A DNA stretch of 64,000 nucleotides, taken from positions 228,881-292,880 of the forward strand of contig QXXC01000001.1 in the NCBI GenBank assembly GCA_009911305.1. The letters run 5' to 3'. The translations under genes were made by a program, and so were the position numbers. A model generated the notes under the pieces. The model saw only the letters and a list, made by a program, of their open reading frames with translations, did no database searches and was not told the DNA's origin. This DNA comes from Clostridiaceae bacterium (GTDB lineage: Bacteria > Bacillota > Clostridia > Lachnospirales > Lachnospiraceae). Shown one piece after another: positions 17,388-26,230 of the stretch. Every line of letters starts with the position of its first letter. Within the stretch, counting starts at the first letter, position 1.

Positions 17388-18028
17388 CAGAGCCTCCCTA
17401 TATACGAGGCCAGCGGATTATAGAGCTTCTCATCCCCAATCGTCGTGTCCCCCATATGCCCCGGATACACAGCCGTGTCGTCCGGAAGGGCAAAAAGGAC
17501 TTTTACGATCGACTCTGCTATCTGGCGCCCGCTCCCTGTTGGGAAATCGATCCGGCCATACGATTCCTGGAACAGCGTGTCGCCGGAAAATAAAACCTTT
17601 TCTGATTCCACATAGTAGCAGCAGGAACCTCCTGTGTGCCCCGGCGTGTGCAGAAGCCTGAAATCATAGCCGGCCAGGCTGGCTGTCTCCTGATCGCTCA
17701 GCAGTACATCAGCTTTGAGCGCGCTGCCTCCTCCAAGGAACTGGCCCGTTAAATTTTTACCGGGATCTGCCAGAACCTCTGCTTCCTTCTCACACGCATA
17801 GATGGGAACGCCCCACCCGTCCCTCAGCTCCTCCATGGCCATCACATGATCAAAATGGCCGTGCGTCAGCAGGATAGCCTGCGCCTTCACGCCGAGCCTT
17901 TCAACCTCAGAGCGGATCCGGCCTGCCTCGTCGCCGGGATCCACCACAACAGCCTCCTTTGTCCCGGGATTTATGGCAATGTAGCAGTTCGTCTGCACCA
18001 TCCCGACAATCAGCTTTTTTATCTCCAA
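17387..18028 (-). CDS. MBL-fold metallo-hydrolase, glyoxalase II-like
   Basis: A 213-residue metallo-beta-lactamase-fold hydrolase. Metal ligands are clear: LLTHGHFDHVMAM (HxHxDH), LHTPGHTGGSC, SGDTLFQESYGRID and PGHMGDTTIGDE. The N-terminus has the usual TNCYIAI and VVVDPGDEA. The size and motifs fit the YcbL/YqgX-type subgroup that acts on thioesters such as S-lactoyl conjugates, but the actual substrate is unproven. It lies between relA and hemZ. In many Firmicutes dtd (D-Tyr-tRNA deacylase) lies between relA and this gene; here it is absent and the gap is only 64 bases. Confidence 0.92.
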   Translation of the reverse strand: MEIKKLIVGMVQTNCYIAINPGTKEAVVVDPGDEAGRIRSEVERLGVKAQAILLTHGHFDHVMAMEELRDGWGVPIYACEKEAEVLADPGKNLTGQFLGGGSALKADVLLSDQETASLAGYDFRLLHTPGHTGGSCCYYVESEKVLFSGDTLFQESYGRIDFPTGSGRQIAESIVKVLFALPDDTAVYPGHMGDTTIGDEKLYNPLASYIGRL

Positions 18029-18092
18029 TTTTTATCTCCTCCTTCGCCGGGCTGACGGCCCTTAACCGCCCTGTTCCCGCGATTCCGGTCCG

Positions 18093-20384
18093 TCATCCGG
18101 TCGTTCTCTCAATATCCAGCACTCCCTCAATCTGCCTCAGCTTATCGGACAGCTTATTCAGCTCCTCGATCCCATGGATATCAAAGGTCATGGTAATTGT
18201 AGCCTTGCCCTGCTTGCTGGTGCGGACATTCATGGACGTAATGTCAATCTGGCGCTCCGTAAATACCTTGGATATATCCACAAACATGCCGATGCGGTTA
18301 TTGGCAAATATCTTGATCTCCGTGGAATATTTCTCCCGCCCGGTCGGCGTCTCAGGCTGCTGCCATTCCGCGTCCAGGATGCGCCCCCTCTCCTCCTCCG
18401 GAAGGTTGATCACATTGATACAGTCCGTGCGGTGGATCGAAATCCCGCGGCCGCGCGTGACAAATCCCACGATCTCATCGCCCGGCACCGGGCTGCAGCA
18501 CCTCGAAAAACGGACCGCCAGATCATGGATACCCTTTACCACAATACCGCTCTTCGACTTTCCGGCCGCCAGAACCGGCATCTTGCTCCCCTCGCTGGCA
18601 ATATTGTCCAGGATGGTTGCGTCTGTCTCCTCCTTCTTGAGCTTCTTGGTCCGCTCCTCCATCATCTTATTGATGACCTGGCCTTCCTTTAAGCCGCCAT
18701 GGCCGATGGAGGCAAGCACCGAATCCCAGTCCTTATAGGTATACCGCTTCATGACCTTTTCCATGAATTCCGGCTTGTTCAGGTCTGAGAAATTGATGCC
18801 CTTTGCACGGCAGTATTTATCGATCATGTCGCGCCCGCGCATGATATTGTCTTCTTTTAATTCCGTCTTAAACCACTGATTGATCTTATTCTTCGCCTGC
18901 GTGCTCTTCACAAGCTTCAGCCAGTCGCGGCTCGGGCCTCTCGAATTCTGGGAGGTGATAATCTCAATCCGGTCCCCGTTCTGAATCACATAGTCAATAT
19001 TGACCAGTTTTCCGTTGACGCGCGCGCCCACCATCTTATTGCCCACCGCGCTGTGGATGGCGTACGCAAAGTCAATCGGCGTGGACCCGCTCGGCAGGTT
19101 CTTCACATCCCCGGTCGGCGTAAAGCAGTATACATTGTCCGTAAACAGATCAAGGTCGCTCTTTAAAAGGCTTAAAAACTCCTTGTTATCCGACATGTCG
19201 CGCTGCCACTCCAGAATCTGGCGCAGCCAGGAAAGCTTGGCCTCCGCGCTGTCCGTGGAAGCCTTGCTGCTCCCGCTCTCCTTATATTTCCAGTGGGCCG
19301 CAATCCCGTACTCGGCCGTCCGGTGCATCTCATACGTGCGAATCTGAATCTCAAAGGGCTGCCCGCTGTTTCCAATCAGAGTCGTATGTAAGGACTGGTA
19401 CATATTCGGCTTCGGCATGGCAATATAATCCTTAAAACGGCCCGGAATCGGCTTATACAGCTCGTGTATCACGCCCAGAGCCGCATAGCAGTCCTTGATG
19501 GAATTCACCAGGATGCGGACCGCGAACAGATCGTAAATCTGATCCAGGGTCTTATCCTGATTCACCATCTTTTTATATATACTGAAAAAATGCTTCACAC
19601 GGCCGTCCACGCTGGCCTCAATGCCGGAATCGACCATATGCTTTTTCACGCCTTCCACGATGTCCTGCACAAACGCCTCCCTGGCCCCCTTGCGCAGGGT
19701 AATCTTCTCCGCCAGGTCATAGTAAACCTGGGGCTCCAGATATTTCAAGGACAAGTCGTCCAGCTCGGTCTTAATCCGTGAGATGCCGAGACGATCCGCA
19801 ATCGGGGCGTATATATCCATCGTCTCCCTGGCCTTCTCCTTCTGCTTCTCCGGCTTCATATACTGCAGGGTGCGCATATTGTGGAGACGGTCCGCCAGCT
19901 TAATCAGAATCACGCGGATATCCTTTGCCATGGCGAGAAACATCTTGCGCAGGTTCTCTGCCTGGATCTCCACCTTATCCATGGACCAGGAGAGCTGCGT
20001 CAGCTTTGTAACGCCGTCAACCAGAAGAGCGACCTCCCCCCCGAACATCGCCGTCAGCTCCGCCTCGGTCAGAACCGTGTCCTCCACCACGTCATGCAGG
20101 ATCCCTGCTACAATTGTCTCTTTGTCAAGCTCTAAATTGGCCAGAATGATGGCCACGCAAAGCGGATGGATAATATAAGGCTCCCCTGACTTGCGTCTCT
20201 GCTCCTTATGCGCATTATACGCAATGTCGTATGCTTTTTCCACCATAGAAATGTCGTCAGACGGATGATACTTGCGAATCGCTGCGATCAGCTCCTGATA
20301 AAGCTTCTCCGGACTGGTAAAATCAGCGGGAGCCATGAGCTCCTGATCCAGTTTTTTAATTGTTTCCGAATTTCCCATACTCAA
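18093..20384 (-). CDS. relA: Bifunctional (p)ppGpp synthetase/hydrolase, Rel/SpoT type
   Basis: Makes and degrades the alarmone (p)ppGpp in the stringent response. 763 residues with the full long-RSH layout. The hydrolase domain is first (about 50-200) with its intact HD motif GILHDVVEDT, so hydrolysis is likely retained. The synthetase domain follows (about 245-360) with VKHFFSIYKKM and GRFKDYIAMPKPN; the RFKD sequence is that of bifunctional enzymes. The TGS domain near 405-465 has CFTPTGDVKNLPSG, then the helical and zinc-finger regions (RFSRCCSPVPGDEIVGF) and a C-terminal ACT domain (IKIFANNRIGMFVDI). It is the large central gene of the apt - relA - MBL - hemZ cluster. Confidence 0.96.
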   Translation of the reverse strand: MSMGNSETIKKLDQELMAPADFTSPEKLYQELIAAIRKYHPSDDISMVEKAYDIAYNAHKEQRRKSGEPYIIHPLCVAIILANLELDKETIVAGILHDVVEDTVLTEAELTAMFGGEVALLVDGVTKLTQLSWSMDKVEIQAENLRKMFLAMAKDIRVILIKLADRLHNMRTLQYMKPEKQKEKARETMDIYAPIADRLGISRIKTELDDLSLKYLEPQVYYDLAEKITLRKGAREAFVQDIVEGVKKHMVDSGIEASVDGRVKHFFSIYKKMVNQDKTLDQIYDLFAVRILVNSIKDCYAALGVIHELYKPIPGRFKDYIAMPKPNMYQSLHTTLIGNSGQPFEIQIRTYEMHRTAEYGIAAHWKYKESGSSKASTDSAEAKLSWLRQILEWQRDMSDNKEFLSLLKSDLDLFTDNVYCFTPTGDVKNLPSGSTPIDFAYAIHSAVGNKMVGARVNGKLVNIDYVIQNGDRIEIITSQNSRGPSRDWLKLVKSTQAKNKINQWFKTELKEDNIMRGRDMIDKYCRAKGINFSDLNKPEFMEKVMKRYTYKDWDSVLASIGHGGLKEGQVINKMMEERTKKLKKEETDATILDNIASEGSKMPVLAAGKSKSGIVVKGIHDLAVRFSRCCSPVPGDEIVGFVTRGRGISIHRTDCINVINLPEEERGRILDAEWQQPETPTGREKYSTEIKIFANNRIGMFVDISKVFTERQIDITSMNVRTSKQGKATITMTFDIHGIEELNKLSDKLRQIEGVLDIERTTG

Positions 20385-20434
20385 TGCCTCCCGGCTTCGG
20401 GCGTGTGCGCCCTTCCTTATCGATTTATGAAAGA

Positions 20435-20463
20435 ATAATCACTATTATAATTATATTTGTCAA
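20435..20463 (-). promoter_or_regulatory. Candidate sigma-A promoter of relA
   Basis: On the minus strand a perfect -35 (TTGACA) is followed after 17 bases by GATTAT as -10 (four of six consensus positions), inside an A/T-rich tract. It lies about 50-80 bases upstream of the relA start. Confidence 0.5.
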
Positions 20464-20641
20464 AAATTGCAATCATTTTGTGGGGTGAGGGCATGCCGGC
20501 GCGTAAGCGGTAACAGAACAGTAACCTCCGCCCCGCGTGAACCGTTTTATACACTGTACTGATATTATTTCCCTGATATTATGAACTTAAGCCTCCGGAA
20601 CATATTTTTTCACTCAGCCGGCAGGGCCGGACGGGCAATTG

Positions 20642-20681
20642 TAAAACGGCGCAGAGGGACTGACTGCTCCCGCCGCGCCGT
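20642..20681 (-). terminator. Candidate intrinsic terminator of apt
   Basis: On the minus strand ACGGCGC pairs with GCGCCGT, with an inner GGGA/TCCC stem, an asymmetric internal loop and a short TTTTA tail. It begins about 20 bases after the apt stop. The U-tract is short, so efficiency is uncertain. Confidence 0.5.
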
Positions 20682-20701
20682 CTGTGGAGTGCGAACCTGT
20701 T

Positions 20702-21226
20702 TTATTTTCCTTCATATGTGAGCAGGGCGTCCACCGGATAATTCCTGAGCTTATCTCTTCCTTTTAATCCGGCAAGCTCCATTACAAAGCAGATTTTCAC
20801 GACTTCTCCGCCCAGCTTTTCGATAAGCTTGATAATCGCTTCCGTCGTGCCGCCTGTTGCGATTAAATCATCCACAATCACAACCTTCTGCCCCGGCGCG
20901 ATGGAGTCCTCGTGCATTTCAATCACGGCGCTGCCGTACTCCAGATCGTATTCCATGGAAACGGTCCGGCAGGGGAGCTTCCCCTTTTTCCTCACCGGCA
21001 CGAACCCCTTGTGGAGCGCATAAGCCGCCGGAACGCCGAAGATAAAGCCGCGGGATTCCGGCCCCACCACCACATCAAAATCGACGTCCTTAAGTGAGGC
21101 CAGAAGCCCGTCAATCGCAAGCTTTAAGCCGTCCGGATCCTGTAAAATGGTCGTTATATCCCGGAAAATAATACCCGGCTCCGGAAAATCAGGGATGCTT
21201 CTTACATACTCTTCTAACTTTTTCAT
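20702..21226 (-). CDS. apt: Adenine phosphoribosyltransferase
   Basis: Salvages adenine to AMP with PRPP. 174 residues, a normal length. PDFPEPGIIFRDITTIL is the conserved N-terminal hood (written here as P-D-F-P-x-P-G-I-x-F-R-D-I), VVGPESRGFIFG the hypoxanthine-excluding loop, and VVIVDDLIATGGTTEAII the PRPP-binding motif (VDDLIATGGT). Expected active-site residues are all present. It lies directly upstream of relA in the same orientation but separated by over 300 bases with terminator and promoter signals. recJ, which often precedes apt in Firmicutes, is absent; the upstream gene is a YfhO-family membrane protein. Confidence 0.96.
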   Translation of the reverse strand: MKKLEEYVRSIPDFPEPGIIFRDITTILQDPDGLKLAIDGLLASLKDVDFDVVVGPESRGFIFGVPAAYALHKGFVPVRKKGKLPCRTVSMEYDLEYGSAVIEMHEDSIAPGQKVVIVDDLIATGGTTEAIIKLIEKLGGEVVKICFVMELAGLKGRDKLRNYPVDALLTYEGK

Positions 21227-21345
21227 CTGTCTCTCCTCTTTTCTTTATATGCATTCATACTTCCTTGTCAGACACGATTTCATGTTCCATCCAGCCAGTA
21301 ATTGGATTGTCAGAACCGCCTGTTCTGCCATCTGCTGCGCTGTCG

Positions 21346-24039
21346 TCATGTAACGATGCCGCCGCAGCGCCTTCTTCTCCTCCCCGGCCTTCCAAGCACC
21401 GCAAGTCCCGCTACAGCCGCCAGCGCCGCTGCGCTTATCATTATCCCCTGCGCAAGCCCCTCCGGCCGGTACGACATCTCCACCCAATGCGTCCCTTCCG
21501 TGAGCTCCACCCCCATAAATGCATCCAGCATTTTCCTGGCCGGCACTTTTTGTCCGTCCACGCGGATCTCCCAGCCCGTATCATATGGAATGGAAAAAAA
21601 CAAAACCCCTCCCTGGCCGGCATCGACAGAGCCCGTGAGGCGCGTATCTTCCCACTTCTCTGTCACAAAGGGATTCCGGCTGAGCTTCTCATAGACAGCG
21701 GCAAGCCCGTCCTCTTTAAAGAGGTATGCGCCCGCGTCCAGTATCTCCGGGCCCTCCTTGTTTTCGACACTCACCGTCTCCCCGGCCTTCAGCCATCCGG
21801 TTTCTATCAGAAAACCGCGCTTTACATTCTCAATGGTATCCGTCGTCTCTCCAATCTTCAGCCGGATCGAGCGCACCTGGCGGTTTCCGATATAAATATA
21901 ATACTCCCCATCATGCGTCGCTGTAAAGTGAAAAGTTTCTCCGGCCTCCTCTCCCGGGACATAAACCAGCAGATCCGGCGCGCCGAGCAGGGACGCCAGC
22001 CCGTTCTGCACATCAACGGGGTTCGGAAGATCCACATGCCATCCGTCCGCCATGACATCCGGCATCATAAAGCCTGCCGGCAGCGTATAGGGGTTCTCAT
22101 ACAGATACGTTTCCCCGGAAAAGCTGTTTAGGGAAAGCCTGGTATTTTCCTGCTTTCCCTCATAGAGGGCATAGCGGATGCCGAGCAGGGAGTCCACAAA
22201 CGGCGTGCTTCCCATGATACTGTATGCATTTGTAGAGCCCTCACATCCCATCCGCTTGAAAAATTCCGTCATATCCGCGCTGGCCACGGAAGAAAACAGG
22301 GAAACCGACGGGAAATTCAGCCATGCGCCGTCGTTCTTTGTCCTGGCATTCGTTTTGTCGATCCGGTAAAATTCGCCGTACTCCTTAAGGCCTCCTGTCA
22401 GGATACGCACATCTTCGTTATCCTTTATATAAGCCTCCCTGCTGGTGATGGTCACGCTGGTGACTGTCGTATTCACCGCGGCCTCCACCGCTGTGGTTGC
22501 CAGCGTAAGAAGCGCCGCCACGGCCCCCAGGCAGCGCGGATTCTGATAATAGTACATCAGCCCCGTGTAGGCGGCCAGGAAAAGGATGGCCACATAAAAT
22601 ACTGCAAAATGGTAATCCTCCCCTGTCACCAGCTTCTGGGCCAGCAGGATATAGCAGACCGAGCCCCAGAACGCCGCCGCGATATGCTTTTTCGGCGTCT
22701 CCTCCAGGAAAAGATAGGCCTTAAAGCACAGCGTCAGCATGATAAAGATATAAATAAACGACTGGCGGCACGGCAGGCTGTTCGGATAATGGAAGCCATG
22801 CCATATAAAATTAAATACATTGATGGAAAAGCTGGCATAAAACAGCAGCAAAAGGCCGCAGTACACCGTCTTTTCCTTTACCGGAATCCGGTTGTTGGCC
22901 AGGTACAGGAGAAACAGCGGGAATATGGCCACGCCGCAGTAGATATTCGGCCAGTGCCCCAGCCCAATCTCAGGCTCCACATTCGCGATATGCCTGGCCA
23001 GCATATCGAAAATGGGGAAATACATCTCAAAGGCCTTCGGAAAGTTGAATTCTCCCGACGCAGTGGCCTTAAGCGCCGCAATCTCCGGCAGAAGCACCGC
23101 CGCGGACAGCGCGCCGGCGAGCAGCGAATACCCTGCAAACTGAAGCGCGATCACCGCATAATCCTTCCATCGCTTTTGCTTCTCCAGAAACAGAAGGCAG
23201 ATAAAATACAGGACCATGAACATGCAGATCATGATGGATATATAATAGTTGGACAGGATGGAAAGGCCCAGCATGATACAGTAAAAAAACCCCTTTTTCT
23301 CATGAACCAGCCGCTCCAGGCCCAGCATGATGAGCGGAAACAGGAGGATACAGTCCAGCCACATGATATTCCAGCTATAGGCCGCCATATAGCCTGACAG
23401 GGCATAAAACACGCCGAAGTAACCGGCTCCGAACCGGATTGTCCGGTTGTGCTTTTGCAGATACCAGGCAAAGCTTAAGCCGCACAGCCCTGTTTTCAGG
23501 ACAATCATGTACGTCATAAATTCGATAACCAGCCCCTGCGGGCACAGGGCTACCAGCCAGTTGACAGGACTCGCCAGGTAATAGGCATAGAGCGCCGCAA
23601 AATTCACCCCCATGCCGATGTCCCAGCTATAAAGCAGGCTTCCTCCTGTCGTCAGCTTATGACGGAATTCGGAAAAAAAGGGGGCGTACTGGTGGTACAT
23701 ATCGGTCCTTAAATAGCTCTCCTCCCCAAAGGGAAAAATCCCCCTCTGGGCGAAGATCACGGTCAGAATAATCACTGGCACAAAAAAGGCGGCCAGAAGC
23801 CCGTCCGAAGGGCACATCAGGCCGGTCTTCCACAGGGACTCCGGGATCCATTCGGACAGCCTCCCGCCCCCGGACGCCTCCCCGTCCTCAAATGTCTCTC
23901 CGTCATCAGGCAGTTGTTCCCTGTCCTTAAGCCTCTTCCCGTCCCCGCATGGCTCCTCGTCCGCAAACAGCTCCTCAATCTCCCCCATATCCCCGAAATC
24001 CCTGTCTGTTCCGGGCGTCTTCTCCGTGTCCATGGACAT
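21346..24039 (-). CDS. YfhO-family large membrane protein
   Basis: An 897-residue YfhO-type protein. Family members act in glycosylation of lipoteichoic acid or other wall polymers in Firmicutes, as GT-C-like membrane enzymes. The first 70 residues are cytosolic and very acidic with repeated D-G-E runs (DDGETFEDGEASGGG), which is unusual. About twelve TM helices follow from residue 78; the first outside loop (LRTDMYHQYAPFFSEF) holds acidic and aromatic residues like the catalytic loop of GT-C enzymes, and LYSWDIGMGVNF matches the family core. A long extracytoplasmic beta-rich domain precedes the last helix near 870. The ATG overlaps the gtrA stop (TAATG), so YfhO and GtrA are coupled and probably act together. 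Confidence 0.88.
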   Translation of the reverse strand: MSMDTEKTPGTDRDFGDMGEIEELFADEEPCGDGKRLKDREQLPDDGETFEDGEASGGGRLSEWIPESLWKTGLMCPSDGLLAAFFVPVIILTVIFAQRGIFPFGEESYLRTDMYHQYAPFFSEFRHKLTTGGSLLYSWDIGMGVNFAALYAYYLASPVNWLVALCPQGLVIEFMTYMIVLKTGLCGLSFAWYLQKHNRTIRFGAGYFGVFYALSGYMAAYSWNIMWLDCILLFPLIMLGLERLVHEKKGFFYCIMLGLSILSNYYISIMICMFMVLYFICLLFLEKQKRWKDYAVIALQFAGYSLLAGALSAAVLLPEIAALKATASGEFNFPKAFEMYFPIFDMLARHIANVEPEIGLGHWPNIYCGVAIFPLFLLYLANNRIPVKEKTVYCGLLLLFYASFSINVFNFIWHGFHYPNSLPCRQSFIYIFIMLTLCFKAYLFLEETPKKHIAAAFWGSVCYILLAQKLVTGEDYHFAVFYVAILFLAAYTGLMYYYQNPRCLGAVAALLTLATTAVEAAVNTTVTSVTITSREAYIKDNEDVRILTGGLKEYGEFYRIDKTNARTKNDGAWLNFPSVSLFSSVASADMTEFFKRMGCEGSTNAYSIMGSTPFVDSLLGIRYALYEGKQENTRLSLNSFSGETYLYENPYTLPAGFMMPDVMADGWHVDLPNPVDVQNGLASLLGAPDLLVYVPGEEAGETFHFTATHDGEYYIYIGNRQVRSIRLKIGETTDTIENVKRGFLIETGWLKAGETVSVENKEGPEILDAGAYLFKEDGLAAVYEKLSRNPFVTEKWEDTRLTGSVDAGQGGVLFFSIPYDTGWEIRVDGQKVPARKMLDAFMGVELTEGTHWVEMSYRPEGLAQGIMISAAALAAVAGLAVLGRPGRRRRRCGGIVT

Positions 24040-24473
24040 TAACCTCCTGCTTCACCCTTTTTAAAAATGAACAGCTTGCTGAATACATAATTCATTACCA
24101 GAGAGATCGCCGATACCGCCGCCTTTCCCAGCCATTCATTCCATCCCAATCCGTCCACGGCCGCCACCATAAAAACAATGGTAAAGACCCCGGTAAATGC
24201 CCGGCACGAGACAAAGGAAATAAATTCCCCTGCCAGCGCGTACATGCCCAAAGCCCTACTCCGGAACACAAACAGCTTGTTCGTGACAAATGCAAAGAGC
24301 ACAGCGGATGCCCACGAGACGGCGGTAGAGAACGCGACCGAATACCCGGGCCAGCGCACGATGCGGTAAACCAGCCAGTCCACCAGCGTAGTCAGGACCC
24401 CGAATATCACATACGAGATCGTCTCTCTGTTTACAAACCTTTTCCACAGTATTCCCATTTTTTCCCTGAGCAT
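24039..24473 (-). CDS. GtrA-family membrane protein
   Basis: A 144-residue four-helix GtrA/DPMS-like protein. In the known systems GtrA-type proteins help move or use undecaprenyl-phosphate-linked sugars across the membrane. Signature sequence: ISYVIFGVLTTLVDWLVY in helix 1 (written G-x-x-T-T-x-V-D), then VSWASAVLFAFVTNKLFVF and NYVFSKLFIFKK (two N-x-x-x-x-x-x-K-L-F-x-F repeats typical of the family). I use an ATG preceded by GGAAAGGAAACAG; a longer frame upstream has no ribosome binding site. Coupled to the YfhO gene. A GtrB-like glycosyltransferase at 42876 could supply lipid-linked sugar, but they are far apart. Confidence 0.9.
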   Translation of the reverse strand: MLREKMGILWKRFVNRETISYVIFGVLTTLVDWLVYRIVRWPGYSVAFSTAVSWASAVLFAFVTNKLFVFRSRALGMYALAGEFISFVSCRAFTGVFTIVFMVAAVDGLGWNEWLGKAAVSAISLVMNYVFSKLFIFKKGEAGG

Positions 24474-24612
24474 ATCTGTTTCCTTTCCAAAATGTACAGC
24501 CTCTGCGCTCCTCTGAACACCCGTGAACATGCGGCGATTCGTCCATTCACAGCAGGAAGCAGTGAAAAAGGTATGGGCAGCCTCCTTCGGGACGCCCATA
24601 CCATATCATATA

Positions 24613-25932
24613 TTAATTCCCGTCAGCCGGCTGAGGGGCCGGCTGATCCATCTCATGCAGAAGCTTGTTGACGCTGACTATCTTTACGCAGAGCGTAAAC
24701 AGCCGCGACGCAATAATCAGATCCTGCAGCGGCGGATAGGACGGGGCAATGCGGATATTGCGATCGCGCGGATCCTTTCCGTAAGGGTAGGTCGCGCCCG
24801 CGTCCGTCATCACAACGCCGGCCTTTTTGCATTTTGCCACAATCTCCTTGGCGCAGCCGTCCAGCGAGTCAAAGCAGATAAAATAACCTCCCTTGGGCTT
24901 GGTCCAGCTTCCGATCCCCAGCCCGCCGAGCTCCTTCTCCAGAATGTCCTCCACTGCCTCAAACTTGGGCCGCAGCACATCCGCATGCTTTCTCATGTGC
25001 TCTACCATGCCGTGGATATCCTTGAAGTAGCGGACGTGGCGGAGCTGGTTCACCTTATCGTGGCCGATGGTCTGGATGCGGAGCTGCTTTTTGATATCCT
25101 CCATGTTGTTGTGGGAGGTGGCGATCGCCGCGATTCCGGAACCGGGGAAGCTGATCTTCGAGGTGGAAGAAAATTTGTACACCATATCCGGGTTCCCGGC
25201 TCTCTTGCACTCTGCCAGAATCTCGATCACATTGTCCTGCTCGTCATCGTATAAATGATGGATGCCATAGGCATTGTCCCAGTAAATGCGGAAATCGGGA
25301 GCAGCCGGCTTAAGCCTCGCCAGGCGGCGCACCGTCTGATCCGAATAGGAGGTTCCGGACGGGTTGGAATACTTGGGCACGCACCAGATCCCCTTAATGG
25401 AATCATCCGAAGAAACGAGGCGCTCCACCATATCCATATCCGGGCCGTCCGCATCCAGCGGGATATTCACCATCTCAATGCCGAAATATTCCGTGATGGC
25501 AAAATGCCTGTCATAGCCCGGCACCGGACACAAAAATTTCACCTTGTCAAGCTTGCACCAGGGGGTATTTCCCATAACGCCATGGGTCATGGAACGGGAG
25601 ATCGTATCATACATCACATTTAAGCTGGAGTTTCCATAAATGATGATATTGTCCGGCGCTACCTCGATCATATCGCCGATCAGCTCCTTGGCTTCCCTGA
25701 TTCCGTCCAGGATGCCGTAATTGCGGCAGTCCGTGCCGTCCTCGCAGGTTAAATCCATCTCGCTGTTTAACACATCCATCATACCCATTGAGAGATCAAG
25801 CTGCTCCGTGCTCGGCTTCCCGCGTGACATGTCCAGTTTCAGATCCTTTCCCTGAAATTCATGGTACTCCGCAGCCAGTCTCTTCTTCAGCTCTAACAGT
25901 TCTTCTCTCGTCAATTCGCTGTAAGGCTTCAT
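24613..25932 (-). CDS. PLP-dependent aspartate-type aminotransferase
   Basis: A 439-residue aminotransferase of the fold-type I group, closest in motifs to the clostridial/actinobacterial aspartate aminotransferases that resemble MocR C-terminal domains. LDMSRGKPSTEQLDLS is the conserved N-terminus, YGNSSLNVMYD and CPVPGYDRHFAI line the PLP site, WCVPKYSNPSGTSYSD and YWDNAYGIHHLYDD bind the cofactor, and the Schiff-base Lys is in FSSTSKISFPGSG. I start at the ATG ten bases after AAGGAGG; a frame of 68 more codons upstream has no motif. Probably converts oxaloacetate/aspartate and 2-oxoglutarate/glutamate. Monocistronic; divergent from the MATE gene. Confidence 0.9.
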   Translation of the reverse strand: MKPYSELTREELLELKKRLAAEYHEFQGKDLKLDMSRGKPSTEQLDLSMGMMDVLNSEMDLTCEDGTDCRNYGILDGIREAKELIGDMIEVAPDNIIIYGNSSLNVMYDTISRSMTHGVMGNTPWCKLDKVKFLCPVPGYDRHFAITEYFGIEMVNIPLDADGPDMDMVERLVSSDDSIKGIWCVPKYSNPSGTSYSDQTVRRLARLKPAAPDFRIYWDNAYGIHHLYDDEQDNVIEILAECKRAGNPDMVYKFSSTSKISFPGSGIAAIATSHNNMEDIKKQLRIQTIGHDKVNQLRHVRYFKDIHGMVEHMRKHADVLRPKFEAVEDILEKELGGLGIGSWTKPKGGYFICFDSLDGCAKEIVAKCKKAGVVMTDAGATYPYGKDPRDRNIRIAPSYPPLQDLIIASRLFTLCVKIVSVNKLLHEMDQPAPQPADGN

Positions 25933-26098
25933 CCCTTTCATTCCTCCTTCTATGTGCTCATGGTTTGTACGGATCAAAAGGCCGCTCCCCTTCATGCCGG
26001 CATAACGGCCATTCCTGTCATAAAAGCCGGCGCATACGCGGCTTTTAAGCTGAATTAATGATATCATAAACAGAGATTCCCTGACAAGCATATTTTGA

Positions 26099-26127
26099 TT
26101 GACAGTAATTTTAATATAAGCTATACT
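26099..26127 (+). promoter_or_regulatory. Sigma-A promoter of the MATE transporter gene
   Basis: Perfect -35 TTGACA, 17-base spacer, and -10 TATACT (five of six). Transcription should start near 26134, which puts the double hairpin (26139-26193) directly at the 5' end of the transcript. Confidence 0.75.
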
Positions 26128-26138
26128 GGGTAGCATGC

Positions 26139-26193
26139 TATAGTCAGGGACAAAGTAATTTGTCCCTGACTATATCCCCTCCGGGGGATACGC
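26139..26193 (+). promoter_or_regulatory. Double hairpin in the 5' leader of the MATE gene
   Basis: TATAGTCAGGGACAAA and TTTGTCCCTGACTATA form a perfect 16-bp stem closed by GUAA, a GNRA tetraloop in RNA. Immediately after it, TATCCCC and GGGGATA form a 7-bp stem with a 4-base loop. A T-run (GATTTTTGTG) follows before the ribosome binding site AAAGGAGG. The layout fits an attenuator or a stabilising 5' leader. Confidence 0.65.
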
Positions 26194-26230
26194 ACGATTT
26201 TTGTGATTAACAAACAAAGGAGGAACTGCC

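Larger units (their letters stand above)
20385..20701. other. Gene-free stretch between apt and relA
   Basis: About 317 bases without a gene. It holds a candidate terminator for apt, a candidate relA promoter and, near 20511, the direct repeat GTAACAGAACAGTAAC, a motif seen in other gaps of this window. The middle (20540-20640) shows nothing I can name. Confidence 0.5.
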
